From: Pseudomonadota bacterium
Lineage (GTDB): Bacteria; Pseudomonadota; Gammaproteobacteria; Pseudomonadales; Pseudohongiellaceae
Assembly: GCA_027621405.1 (NCBI GenBank)
Contig: JAQCBT010000001.1
Span: 208,034 to 272,033 of the forward strand
DNA: 64,000 bases
Direction: 5' to 3'
In this document: piece by piece, positions 9,336 through 18,170 of the stretch
Layout: each line of letters opens with the position of its first letter
Numbering within the stretch: the first letter of the stretch is position 1
Position numbers and translations under genes: made by a program
The notes under the pieces: generated by a model
Seen by the model: only the letters and a program-made list of their open reading frames with translations
What the model was told of the DNA's origin: nothing
Databases searched by the model: none

Positions 9336-9355
9336 GTTCGCAGGTTCAGATGCGC

Positions 9356-9565
9356 TTAGATAGCTACGATGTTAGCTGCCTGAGGGCCTTTCTGTCCGTC
9401 AACTACTTCGAACTGCACGCTCTGACCTTCAGCCAAAGACTTGTAGCCTTCGCCGGTGATCGCTGTGTAGTGAGCGAATACATCGGGGCCACCTTCGCGT
9501 TGAATAAAACCGAAGCCTTTGTCTTCGTTAAACCACTTAACAGTTCCGGTAATTTTGTCTGACAT
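9356..9565 (-). CDS. CspA-family cold-shock protein
   Basis: A 69-residue single cold-shock domain. RNP1 (KGFGFI) and an RNP2-like segment (VFAHY) are present, with [16 protein letters not shown] at the start and [10 protein letters not shown] at the end. Cold-shock proteins bind single-stranded RNA/DNA and act as RNA chaperones in the cytoplasm. The ATG at 9565-9563 is chosen over an upstream in-frame start because AGGATTG lies about 6 bases before it and MSDKITG is the usual start of the family. It has its own promoter and a long leader. RNP2 usually reads VFVHF; the Ala/Tyr variant here is a minor difference. Confidence 0.95.
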   Translation of the reverse strand: MSDKITGTVKWFNEDKGFGFIQREGGPDVFAHYTAITGEGYKSLAEGQSVQFEVVDGQKGPQAANIVAI

Positions 9566-9760
9566 AAAAAACAATCCTGATAAAAAAATAAATTACACCC
9601 AATACCTTCACAGGTTGATGGGTTTTGATGCGAGAAAGTGATAAGGCAGTACTTAAAGACGACGTGACGAGGTGATACAAATACTTCGAACGAGGGGCAT
9701 TAAATAGGGCGCTTAGCTTCAAGCTGGGATCAGATTATAGGCTTATTTCCCCTTAGTCAA
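9566..9760 (-). promoter_or_regulatory. Promoter and long 5' leader of the cold-shock gene
   Basis: On the minus strand there is a -35-like TTGACT (9760-9755) and a perfect -10 TATAAT (9739-9734) separated by 15 bp. This places the transcript start near 9727 and gives an untranslated leader of about 160 nt. E. coli cspA has a leader of similar length that acts as an RNA thermosensor. The leader is A/T-rich close to the start codon. I did not find a clear cold-box sequence. Confidence 0.55.
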
Positions 9761-9937
9761 TGAAATTTCGGGGGTTTTTCTTCGGTAGAGTAATACTCCG
9801 GTCACAATGCCGAGGACCAAAAGCCCCAGGCTGAAGGTGAGTTCCCGGTGGATACCGGCTGGCGTGGCAACTGGACTTCGAACGACTTTTCCCAGCCCTG
9901 GGTGGGGTGGAAGGGCTGGTCCGGTGTCAGCGCTGCA
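9743..9937 (-). other. Open frame with one TM helix, no start codon (possible gene remnant)
   Basis: Between the XRE gene and the cold-shock promoter, the minus strand has an open frame ending in TAA at 9745-9743. It reads like protein: a Pro-rich stretch, then ELTFSLGLLVLGIVTGVLLY (one membrane helix) and RRKTPEIS. No ATG or GTG precedes the helix, and the frame overlaps the end of the XRE gene by a few codons. It could be a decayed membrane-protein tail. It also contains the -35 box of the cold-shock promoter, which argues against a functional gene. Confidence 0.25.
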
Positions 9938-10559
9938 TCAGAATCGTAGACTCACCCTTCAGGGACAGGGCCATCTGTAGCACGTGAATGAGCAGCAGCG
10001 CCAGCAGGAACAGGGTGTAGTAGACCGGGTAAATCAGTTGATAGGACGCCGTGTCGGTGAAAGGTTCGGTCCATATGTCGATGCCGATTGCCACGATAAA
10101 AAAAGCAGCGGTGATTGCGTAGTAACTCCAGACAAAGGTTATTTTGGCGTGACTAAACAGGTACGCAAACACCGCTGCGGCAATCGCAATTTGCGATACA
10201 TAGGAGAGGATGGTCCAGAGGCTTGCTGAACTGTTCCCCGGGCTGAGACTGGCGTAGTAGGCCAACCACTGGCTGACCGCCACAAAGAATACGACGATGA
10301 AAATGATGAGCTGGGCAGAGCGGTGGTATGCCAGCCGCTGCTGGGTAAGACTGTGTTGGCTTCCCAGGTCCATTACCTGGTTAGTCTCCTGCAGGGCTTC
10401 CACGCTCATACCGAAGAACGAGGCCAGTGTCTTCCAGGAAGCGGTGCTTACACTGTTGCCACTCTCAACCCGCTGGATCGTACGCAGGCTGAGGCCGGTA
10501 GTATCCGCCAGCTCTTCCTGGGACAGGTTCTTCTTTTGCCGTAGCTTCTTGATGGACAT
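9927..10559 (-). CDS. XRE-type regulator with four-helix membrane domain
   Basis: A 210-residue protein. Residues 1-58 form a Cro/CI-type helix-turn-helix (LRQKKNLSQEELADTTGLS, then RTIQRVESG). The rest holds four hydrophobic helices at about 82-103, 115-137, 143-162 and 174-199, so the DNA-binding domain is tethered to the inner membrane. Such proteins are thought to sense a membrane or small-molecule signal; the target is unknown. The ATG at 10559 has a GGGAGA ribosome binding site. A longer in-frame extension lacks such a signal and looks non-coding. It is divergent from the pentapeptide-repeat gene. Confidence 0.85.
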   Translation of the reverse strand: MSIKKLRQKKNLSQEELADTTGLSLRTIQRVESGNSVSTASWKTLASFFGMSVEALQETNQVMDLGSQHSLTQQRLAYHRSAQLIIFIVVFFVAVSQWLAYYASLSPGNSSASLWTILSYVSQIAIAAAVFAYLFSHAKITFVWSYYAITAAFFIVAIGIDIWTEPFTDTASYQLIYPVYYTLFLLALLLIHVLQMALSLKGESTILMQR

Positions 10560-10886
10560 GGCTTTCTCCCGATTCAGGCTGGAGTTTAGGGTGTTTTTGC
10601 AGTGGCGGTTACGCCAGTCGCGCGCCAATTCCCCACTGTAGCGAAAAAAGTTCGATTGTTCTTCAGTTGACGGGGTAATCGCGCCTGCTTCCTGCCACCG
10701 GATCCTGCTCAGTCCACTGCAAGTTTGAATACAGGGAAGAGGAGGGTAAGTGTCACCAATTCAGGGAAAATCCGGGAGATTATTATTCACCAGGACTATA
10801 TTTTTCGGTGCACACAATTTAATGTGATTATTGCGTCACGGTATACCCGTCTCCCTCCAGGAGGCACCAGCAGGATCGTAGTTCCC
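10560..10886. other. Intergenic region between divergent genes, no gene seen
   Basis: About 330 bases separate the XRE gene from the pentapeptide-repeat gene. The plus strand is open in frame with the latter from a TTG at 10725. The implied peptide is rich in Arg, Ile and Thr and has no recognisable domain, so I treat it as non-coding. An AGGAGG at 10858-10863 is not followed by a start codon at a useful distance. No promoter can be named with confidence. Confidence 0.4.
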
Positions 10887-12758
10887 ATGCTCAGCAACAT
10901 CTCATTCCCCTCGTCTGACTGTAATTTCGTGGGTTCCCGAAAAGGAGCCAGCGGCAGCATTGAAGATCTCAAATCCGTGCCACCGACTCCCAGAGCCTGG
11001 GTAAACCCGGCCATGGTATCGTCGGTCATGGACCGCCTCGCCTCCATCCAGCAGCGCCATTCACGGCATGACCTGGCGGCCTTGTTGAAGCAGACTCTGT
11101 TCGACCCTGCCAATGAGCGGTACCGGGTGGTGTGGTCAAAGAACATGATTACCTGTGCCGGCGTCTCCAGGATCAAGCGCAAGAACGACGGCGACGACGT
11201 CGTACTACATCTGCGGGATGGCGAGGCAGAGCGAGGTGAAAACCCGCGCTTTCAACGCAAGATTCTGGAAGTGCTCTATGCGAAGGGCGGACGCGGCAGG
11301 GAGTCAGTCGAGGACTTCCTGTACCTCATCTTCGTGCATGAGGCGAGTGAGATCCAGCAACGCATGCAGGACGAAACCCTGATGCCGAACATAAAGTCGG
11401 AGATCAGGGCGATCGTGGAGGAGGCCAAGGCCTACTTCGCCCTGCCCCAGGAAAGACAGAAGGCGCTAAAGCAGCTCTATAAGCTCCTGGACGAAACCCA
11501 TCCTTTGGGCAGGAGGTTCTACAGCAGCGAACTGGAACTCTTTGAAAGCATCAGGGAAGAAGGCCTGGGAACCATCGAGGGATTGTTGTCCCTGATCGAG
11601 TACGTGGTGCAGACTCCCGACTACCAGAAAGAGTCCAGGATGTACCACGATGACAGGACCCGACTGCAGCTTGCTCGTAGCCTGTTTGTGGACATTCTGC
11701 ATGATTTTGCCGGGGGAAGCCGGGCGGACAGGTGGGTGCGCAGGATCGAGCACGCCGGTACCTTCGCCCAGCGACCGGTCAAGTTCAAGTACACGGAGAA
11801 TTCTGCGGCCCTGAGCAAGCAGGCCCATGACGTGTTGGTCTCTGCAGCAAGAAACCTTGCCACCCTGCGCCCGGAAGAGGGGGAGGCTACCGCCCTGCCA
11901 GGCAGGAGCAAGAAGAAGGGTGCGATTGAAAGTTTCAACGCTAAAGTCGGACAACTGGATGAGCTGAAGAAGAAGCTGGAATACGACGAGGTGCTGAGCA
12001 TTCCCCAGGAACTGCGTGACGTATTGGAAGACAATACGCTCAACAGGCACTTCTCCTGGTTCGATGATGTGGGCATCTACCACTCCCTGAATCTCTCCCA
12101 GCTCGACCTGCGTGGATTGAATCTCAATTCCGGTGATGACCAGCGTACAACCAATGATCGTGAACGGGACATTAATCACCAGAAAGACGAGCGCGCCGAC
12201 CTGCGCGGTGCCCATATCGTGGGCAGTGATATTTCAGGGCGTGCGAATTTTAGCGGCGCACAGCTCGACTTCGTGATCGCCTGCTTCTCAGACCTAAGTG
12301 AAATCATCTTCACCAGGGCCAAGGCCATCGGTATGGTGTTGTATGGCGCCAACGCCAATGAAGCCCAGTTCGAACGTGCAAAACTGACCGCCCTCGACGC
12401 CCGTGGCATGAGCGCAAATTTTGCCCGCATCCAGATGAAGGAAACCGATATCAACGGCATGAAGGTATGGCAGTCCGACGTACCGAACTGGCAACGCGCT
12501 TATGTCGATATTTCAAAGAAGCAGATCTCCAAGAGACGCGATGAGGCCGCCAGCCTGAACCGTGATTCACTCAAGGCCGAGCTCGATTTTCTCGATGATT
12601 CATTCCTCGATGAACTGGACGCCATCGAGGATGTGGACACCTACCAGGCCGAGGAAAACTGGATCGAACTGCGAGAGGTGGCCGGGCAGCTGGAGTTTCT
12701 GAAGGGGCGTGGGGTTGTATTTTACTCGCGTGATTCGAAGCTCGAGTACAGCGACTAG
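10887..12758 (+). CDS. Large protein with C-terminal pentapeptide repeats, unknown N-terminal domain
   Basis: About 623 residues from the ATG at 10887. I recognise no family in the first 400 residues, which are soluble, charged and largely helical. A pentapeptide-repeat-like section follows (LDLRGLNLNS, then ADLRGAHIVGSDISGRANFS, then AKAIGMVLYGANANEAQFER, then ALDARGMSANFARI), interrupted by a charged loop. The C-terminus is acidic. No signal peptide or membrane helix is seen, so it is probably cytoplasmic. Pentapeptide repeats form a right-handed helix and can mediate protein binding. The start is uncertain: a TTG at 10725 extends the frame by 54 codons, but with low protein-like quality and poor initiation signals. 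It converges on the MBL-NHL gene. Confidence 0.75.
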   Translation: MLSNISFPSSDCNFVGSRKGASGSIEDLKSVPPTPRAWVNPAMVSSVMDRLASIQQRHSRHDLAALLKQTLFDPANERYRVVWSKNMITCAGVSRIKRKNDGDDVVLHLRDGEAERGENPRFQRKILEVLYAKGGRGRESVEDFLYLIFVHEASEIQQRMQDETLMPNIKSEIRAIVEEAKAYFALPQERQKALKQLYKLLDETHPLGRRFYSSELELFESIREEGLGTIEGLLSLIEYVVQTPDYQKESRMYHDDRTRLQLARSLFVDILHDFAGGSRADRWVRRIEHAGTFAQRPVKFKYTENSAALSKQAHDVLVSAARNLATLRPEEGEATALPGRSKKKGAIESFNAKVGQLDELKKKLEYDEVLSIPQELRDVLEDNTLNRHFSWFDDVGIYHSLNLSQLDLRGLNLNSGDDQRTTNDRERDINHQKDERADLRGAHIVGSDISGRANFSGAQLDFVIACFSDLSEIIFTRAKAIGMVLYGANANEAQFERAKLTALDARGMSANFARIQMKETDINGMKVWQSDVPNWQRAYVDISKKQISKRRDEAASLNRDSLKAELDFLDDSFLDELDAIEDVDTYQAEENWIELREVAGQLEFLKGRGVVFYSRDSKLEYSD

Positions 12759-12830
12759 GCAGCTTGATTAGATAAGCAAATTCTTGCTCGAAGCCTGCAG
12801 AGGCTTAACTCTTATGAGACTTTGAGAAGT

Positions 12831-14606
12831 CTAGTTTCGCAGTAAGAATCGCTGTACCCGCCGTCCTTCCTGCTCCGCCACGTAGACGTTGCCTTCGCTG
12901 TCGACCGCTATGCCATGGGGTAATTCAAACTGACCGCGATAGCGACCGGGCCCCTCGCCGAAGCGGGTGATCCATTCGCCAGTCTTCCTGTCCAGTACTT
13001 CCACCGTGACTGAGTTCTGGTTAATTACATAGAGAAACAGTTGCCCTGCGTCTTTGGAAAAATCCAGGACTACCGCATCGCCTCGTGTCCCCGATGTCCT
13101 GCCGTCTGTGGGAGTGAAGGGCGAATGGGGCGCGGTGATGGTCTGCAGCAGCTTGCCCTGCTTGTCGAACACCTGGATGCGGTCGGCCCTCCTGTCGCAG
13201 ACATAGACGAGTCCGTCATTCGAAAGCCGCAGGCAATGGGGGAGTTCGATGTTGTTCTCGCCAGGGCCTCGATGCAACGACCACTGCCGCAGGAACTGTC
13301 CCGCCTCGTTGAAGACGGCGATGCGGCTGTTGCCGCCGGGGAGTTCGCCATCGGCGACATAGATGTCGCCATTACTCTCGTCGACATCCACTGCAGCCGG
13401 CAGGAAAAACTGCGGGCGATCAGAATTCGATGGCTCGCCACTGCGTGTGCCATCACTGGAATCGTATGCCCCGCTGGTTCCAATTTGCATCAACAGTTCA
13501 CCGTCAGCGCTCCAGTGCTGAATATGACCTGTAGCCGCGGGAACGATCCAGAGTGAGCCGTCGTCGTTTGCATGGCAGTCGTGCAGTCTCCCTCCAAATG
13601 CTTCGTTATCACCCCAGCCGTTTACGGTGTTTCCATCGATGTCCAGTGTGACGATCGGGGGGGCGAGCTGTGCGCCATCGAGATCTTCCTCCACAACATT
13701 CTGCCGATTGAGGAGTACGACCCTGTCGTCACTGCCAATGCACATGCCGCCGATACCGCCGGTAAGCCAGCGCTGACCGAGGGGCAGGCTGGGCCAGTCA
13801 TCATCGAGTACGAAGCGAGGTGGATACCAGTTGGCTCGCCGATACTCAATGCCCGAGCCTTCAAGTGCCTGCGCAAACGCGTCAATACTCTGCGCCAAGG
13901 TCAGGCCACCGGGGAGCGTGGTGTTCGCTGAATCGGGATTAGTGACCCGGCGTGCATAGTCCTGGTCATAGTGATAGGTATACACGACGTCTGGATTGAG
14001 ACGCCGGGTGCAGGCCGCTGAGTCGGCTGGTGTCATTCTCGCGGGAGGTATATTCAGGGGCATGAAGGCCACATCGATGTCACGCAGGTTGGCAACTTCA
14101 TCCACGCATTCGGTCACGCCTGCCAGCAGTATGCGTTTTCCGCCCAGGGTCACTACGTAGCCGTTGGCATCACCCTTGGGATGTTCCGGTGGGCCGGGGA
14201 CGATGTCGTAGGCGGCGATGGCTTCAATATCAATACCCTGGATTCTCAGGCTTTCGCCGTTGGTCATGATCACGGCATCGCCAAGCTGGTCGCGGCTATT
14301 GGCTGGCGCTATAACAGTCGTATTTGGGTGACGTAGGGCGTCGATCGCCTTCAGGTCCAGATGATGGCCGGGGCTGTCGGTGACCAGGATTATGTCGGCA
14401 GTCTTGTAGTTGCCAAGGCTGATGGCGCTCCAGGGGTCTACCTGGATGACCAGGTCCTGGTACTCCAGTTGTACGCTGGAATGCACCAGCGGCGTGATGA
14501 TGATGTCGCCATTGTCTCCGGTGATTGTGGAGGCAGCATGGACGGACGTGGCAACCATGGCGCCACCCAGCATTAGAGCGAGGCGATCCAACAGGGAAGC
14601 GTTCAT
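12831..14606 (-). CDS. Exported metallo-beta-lactamase-fold protein fused to NHL propeller
   Basis: A 591-residue protein with a signal peptide (about 1-25). Residues about 30-270 resemble the UlaG-type metallo-beta-lactamase fold (VQLEYQDLVIQVDPWS, then ILVTDSPGHHLDLKAIDALR). The usual HxHxDH metal motif is replaced by DSPGHH at 77-82, so much of the metal site is missing. Residues about 300-590 form an NHL-type beta-propeller with repeated units such as LPHCLRLSNDGLVYVCDRRA and LPHGIAVDSEGNVYVAEQEG. Its start overlaps the stop of the PQQ gene as ATGA, implying translational coupling. A binding role in the redox operon seems more likely than hydrolysis. Confidence 0.82.
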   Translation of the reverse strand: MNASLLDRLALMLGGAMVATSVHAASTITGDNGDIIITPLVHSSVQLEYQDLVIQVDPWSAISLGNYKTADIILVTDSPGHHLDLKAIDALRHPNTTVIAPANSRDQLGDAVIMTNGESLRIQGIDIEAIAAYDIVPGPPEHPKGDANGYVVTLGGKRILLAGVTECVDEVANLRDIDVAFMPLNIPPARMTPADSAACTRRLNPDVVYTYHYDQDYARRVTNPDSANTTLPGGLTLAQSIDAFAQALEGSGIEYRRANWYPPRFVLDDDWPSLPLGQRWLTGGIGGMCIGSDDRVVLLNRQNVVEEDLDGAQLAPPIVTLDIDGNTVNGWGDNEAFGGRLHDCHANDDGSLWIVPAATGHIQHWSADGELLMQIGTSGAYDSSDGTRSGEPSNSDRPQFFLPAAVDVDESNGDIYVADGELPGGNSRIAVFNEAGQFLRQWSLHRGPGENNIELPHCLRLSNDGLVYVCDRRADRIQVFDKQGKLLQTITAPHSPFTPTDGRTSGTRGDAVVLDFSKDAGQLFLYVINQNSVTVEVLDRKTGEWITRFGEGPGRYRGQFELPHGIAVDSEGNVYVAEQEGRRVQRFLLRN

Positions 14607-16768
14607 GGATTGAGTTTGAATACGTACAGCGCGTTGTGGTTGTCGGGGCTCTGCAACTCGGGCGCGAGAAAATTGCCTATGCGCCACGGACTGCCGCCTT
14701 CACGACCCGAGGGAATGGCGATGTACTGCTCGCCATCGATGGCAAAGCTGACCGGGAAGCCCTGGGCCGAAGTGGCCAACCGTGAACGCCAGAGTTCTTC
14801 ACCGGTTTCAACATCATAGGCATGTACATAACGATCGTAATCTCCGATGAAGACCAGGCCTCCTGCCGTGGTCAGCGCGGCCGTCAGGAAGGGTGCACGC
14901 TGTTCGATACTCCATTCTTCTTCCAAGGTTTCCACATCATAGGCGGCCAGCTTGCCAAATCTCTCCTCCGTGCCCGGCATGGGCATCCACTGGCGGTCAC
15001 CCTGGTTACCTCCAGAGCCAATCTCAAAGGTGACTTCTCTCGGTGACATTTCCATGCAGGATTGGCTCAGGGGAATAACCAGATTGCGGCTCGGCGGATG
15101 GTATCCTGTGGACTGCCAGTTATGGCCGCCGGCGGTGGACGGGCAGACAGACAGCCATTCACCAATCTGCATGTTGCGAATGTCCTCGCGATATCTCACG
15201 TCGCCGGTCTCGAGATTGATCTCGGAGAACACGTTCTGGTAGGTAGTTTCCTTTAGGCCCTGGAATGCACCAGTGCGGCGATCCAGTTTCCACAGGATGC
15301 CACTCTTGCCGATTGTGAACAGGTAAGGCTCGTCCACGATATCAATCAGCACCTGCTCGAAGGCCTCATCCATATCCAGTGATTCACCGGGTACATGTTG
15401 GCGATACCACACGATGCGACCATCCCGTGGATTCAGTGCCAGAGTCGAGTTGGAATACAGTGCTGCATCATCTGCCGACAGGCCGCGGCTGGCTGCCATC
15501 CAGGGCTTGGCCTGGGCAACACCGAAGAACACAAGATCCAGGTCCGGATCCCAGCTACCGGTCATCCACACATCCGCGCCGCCGCGAAACTCCAGCGGTA
15601 GATCACCCCAGGTGTCGCCGCCGGGTTCACCGGGCCTGGCTACCGTGTAGGTGCGCCACAATTCTGCGCCGGTACGTGCGTCGTGGCCGGTGATGAAGCA
15701 ACTCTGTTCGAAGAACCGACCGCAGCCAGTGATGCCGTTGATTACCACGCCATCGGCGACGATCGGTCCACTGGTATTGGAATAACCCAGTGCGTCATCG
15801 GCGATCTCCGTGTCCCAGCGTGCGGCTCCGGTACGCGCGTCCAACGCGACCAGGTGGGCGTCGGTGGTCGCCACGAAGATCAGGTCTTCCCACAGTGCCA
15901 GTGTGCGGAGCAGGCCACCGCTACGGCCTTCTTCCGCAAACTGGCGGCGATATTCCCACAACAAGGTGCCGTCCCGTCCATCCAGTGCCTGTACCACGTT
16001 GCCAAAGTTGGGAATAAAGATAATCCCGTCCCGCACCAGCGGTGCCGGCTGGCTGCGCCCGGGTTCCATGCCCCAGACCCAGGCCAGGGAAAGTTCGCGT
16101 ACGTTACTGGTGTTGATCTGGTCCAGAGGGGAATAGCCTTGACTACTGGGAGTGCGTCGCCAGTATGTCCAGTCGCCATCGGCGGGGTTGGCCAACTCGT
16201 CGCTACTGACATTTCGGTAGCGGTCGGCTGTCTGAAAACTGCGGGTACGGGCTCCCTCACTCTGGTAGATAGTCGCAATTTCCGGTATGGAATTGCGGGT
16301 GCCGGGTGAAGGGACAGTTCCTGCGCGTCCGGGTACCGGTGTGCGTTGCACAACGCTGCCACGCTGGTTGTTGGCGTCGAGGAACATCACGGCATTGGCG
16401 GCTGCCACCAGGGCATTGCTTGAGGCATCGATCGCATTGGCCCGCAATAGAAACGCGGTGATTTCCAGGTATTGAGTTTCGTTCAGTGATCCGGGTGCCT
16501 GCGGTGGCATGGTACGGCGCAACAGATCGGTGAATTCAGCGACTCCACGGTTGGCCCAGTTGCTGCGAAAAGAGGAGTCGGCGAGATTGGGCGCTTCGAA
16601 GGAGCCAGTCAGGTCAGCAAGGTGGCAGGCCGCACAGTTTTGCTGGTAGAGGGTTTCGCCGCGAGCAGCCTGCGCCGCACTGAAACCGGCCTGTTGTAGT
16701 TCCTGGGCACTGACAGCCGAACCCGCCAGCATCAGAGCCAGCCCAAGAGCGCCCGCGACTTTTTTCAT
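14603..16768 (-). CDS. PQQ-dependent dehydrogenase with N-terminal cytochrome c
   Basis: A 721-residue protein with a signal peptide (1-22). An N-terminal cytochrome c domain follows (CAACH at 45-49), then an eight-bladed PQQ propeller. Propeller signatures include GDWTYWRRTPSSQGYSPLDQ, repeated ALDARTG-type blade motifs and a late GGLVFIGDYDRYVHAYD. Such quinohemoproteins oxidise alcohols or related substrates in the periplasm and pass electrons to cytochromes. The heme lies at the N-terminus, the reverse of classic type II alcohol dehydrogenases, where it is at the C-terminus. The ATG at 16768 begins the signal peptide exactly; a longer in-frame extension overlaps the upstream gene's end. 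Substrate unknown. Confidence 0.88.
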   Translation of the reverse strand: MKKVAGALGLALMLAGSAVSAQELQQAGFSAAQAARGETLYQQNCAACHLADLTGSFEAPNLADSSFRSNWANRGVAEFTDLLRRTMPPQAPGSLNETQYLEITAFLLRANAIDASSNALVAAANAVMFLDANNQRGSVVQRTPVPGRAGTVPSPGTRNSIPEIATIYQSEGARTRSFQTADRYRNVSSDELANPADGDWTYWRRTPSSQGYSPLDQINTSNVRELSLAWVWGMEPGRSQPAPLVRDGIIFIPNFGNVVQALDGRDGTLLWEYRRQFAEEGRSGGLLRTLALWEDLIFVATTDAHLVALDARTGAARWDTEIADDALGYSNTSGPIVADGVVINGITGCGRFFEQSCFITGHDARTGAELWRTYTVARPGEPGGDTWGDLPLEFRGGADVWMTGSWDPDLDLVFFGVAQAKPWMAASRGLSADDAALYSNSTLALNPRDGRIVWYRQHVPGESLDMDEAFEQVLIDIVDEPYLFTIGKSGILWKLDRRTGAFQGLKETTYQNVFSEINLETGDVRYREDIRNMQIGEWLSVCPSTAGGHNWQSTGYHPPSRNLVIPLSQSCMEMSPREVTFEIGSGGNQGDRQWMPMPGTEERFGKLAAYDVETLEEEWSIEQRAPFLTAALTTAGGLVFIGDYDRYVHAYDVETGEELWRSRLATSAQGFPVSFAIDGEQYIAIPSGREGGSPWRIGNFLAPELQSPDNHNALYVFKLNP

Positions 16769-16799
16769 TGGTATTGTCCGAGTAGAGTTATCCGAGTTG

Positions 16800-18137
16800 C
16801 TATTGTCCCAGTTGCAGGGTTTCCTGGCTGGCGCGACGCTCGGCCATGGCCTGTTGATACTGTTCTTCATTCAGGTAGGTAATGCCGAGCCAGGCGTGGC
16901 TCATCTCATCCACTCCGCGCCGTCCGAATACCACCCACTGTTCCGGGTCCGGATTGATGGGGTTGTCAGCGGTATTGTCGAATACAGAAGTAAACTGCAG
17001 CACGGTGCCGGTGGGCAGGATGGGCTTGGTTTCATCGGCATAGATGTAGGACACCTGCCAGTTGTGATTGTATTTGTCCACCTGGCTTAACACTTCCTTG
17101 CGCCCGTCCGGGAATATGGCTTCCATGGTCATGACCCTCCCCCGCATATGCAGGTGTGGCCGATAGCTGTGAATCATCGCCGGGGATTGCAGCACATGGG
17201 TACCCTGCAATACCTGGTAACCATGGGGCGGTATCACGATATCCTGACCGCGGGCCATGCCATCGAGGCCGTCGACCCGAAACATGGCTTCGCCAATAGT
17301 CTCCAGCTCCGGTTGTTCGTCTTCAGGATAGAACCAAAGGCCTACTTCTACCACATCACCCGGGCCTTCCGCGCCCACAGGGAAATAGTGCAGGTTCCAG
17401 TCGATGCGACCACTGCTGGGCACCCGCATGCCAGTGCCCTCCGGATACACTTCCCACGACTTGCCCACGCCATAGCGGGCCAGTGCCACCTGACGTCGAC
17501 CGCCTTCTTCCCGATTGTCAGGGATCAACACCGCATGGCCGTGGTGCACGACCTTCTTGCCCAGTGGATAAGAAGGTTTGAACTCGGCGGCTTTTAACCA
17601 GCGTTCCTTGTCAAGGCCTTCGAAGGGAACATTGGGTGTCCACCACTGATCCTGGCCGTTGGCGATTACGTCGTAAGGGGTAGAACGGATAATCATGTCC
17701 GGTGGCCCCAGTTGATCCGCCAGCTGCCATTCGGCGCCGGAGGGAAACTCAATCGGTGCTGGCAGATCGGCCGGATTGCCTTCTGGTGCGCCGGCGTCGA
17801 CCCAGGCACCGATGGTGGCGATCTGCGCATCGGATAGTGACGCATCATTCTTGAATTGCTGGATGCCCACCGTGGGATCCAGGTGCCAGGGCGGCATGAT
17901 GCGCTTGCTGGTGCGATCCTTGATGAGTGTCGCGAAGGGTTTCACCTGCGCGTAGTTGAGCAGGGGCATGGGTCCGATGCCTTCGGGATTATGACAGGTG
18001 GCACATTTCTCCTGCAGGATCGGGGCAACGTCCCTGGAGTAGGTGGGTGACTCCTGGGCTACTGCTGAAATGCCAATGAAGGCGATGCTCAATACTGTGA
18101 TGCCTGCCTGTACGCTGATTCGAATTATCTTGTTCAT
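16800..18137 (-). CDS. Cytochrome c fused to PHM-like copper monooxygenase domain
   Basis: A 445-residue protein with a signal peptide (1-28). A c-type heme domain follows (CATCH 45-49, possible axial Met in GIGPMPL near 57). The C-terminal two thirds carry the ligand pattern of peptidylglycine/dopamine-type copper monooxygenases. These are an HH pair at 198-199 (KKVVHHGHAV) and H250 (WNLHYFPVG) for one copper, and H328/H330 (PHLHMRG) with M412 (DEMSHAW) for the other. Known family members hydroxylate C-H bonds using two coppers; the activity and substrate here are inferred. The gene lies 31 bases upstream of the PQQ gene in the same operon, suggesting a shared periplasmic oxidation pathway. 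Confidence 0.83.
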   Translation of the reverse strand: MNKIIRISVQAGITVLSIAFIGISAVAQESPTYSRDVAPILQEKCATCHNPEGIGPMPLLNYAQVKPFATLIKDRTSKRIMPPWHLDPTVGIQQFKNDASLSDAQIATIGAWVDAGAPEGNPADLPAPIEFPSGAEWQLADQLGPPDMIIRSTPYDVIANGQDQWWTPNVPFEGLDKERWLKAAEFKPSYPLGKKVVHHGHAVLIPDNREEGGRRQVALARYGVGKSWEVYPEGTGMRVPSSGRIDWNLHYFPVGAEGPGDVVEVGLWFYPEDEQPELETIGEAMFRVDGLDGMARGQDIVIPPHGYQVLQGTHVLQSPAMIHSYRPHLHMRGRVMTMEAIFPDGRKEVLSQVDKYNHNWQVSYIYADETKPILPTGTVLQFTSVFDNTADNPINPDPEQWVVFGRRGVDEMSHAWLGITYLNEEQYQQAMAERRASQETLQLGQ

Positions 18138-18170
18138 GAGGCTAACTCCAAAGGAAGGTCGCGTTCGCTG

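Noticed and set aside
10725..10886. N-terminal extension of the pentapeptide-repeat protein from a TTG
   Set aside because: The implied peptide has no protein-like pattern and the TTG lacks a ribosome binding site.
12791..12832. Two small hairpins between convergent genes as terminators
   Set aside because: The stems are only 6 bp (AAGCCT/AGGCTT and AGACTT/AAGTCT) without a T-run; too weak to call.
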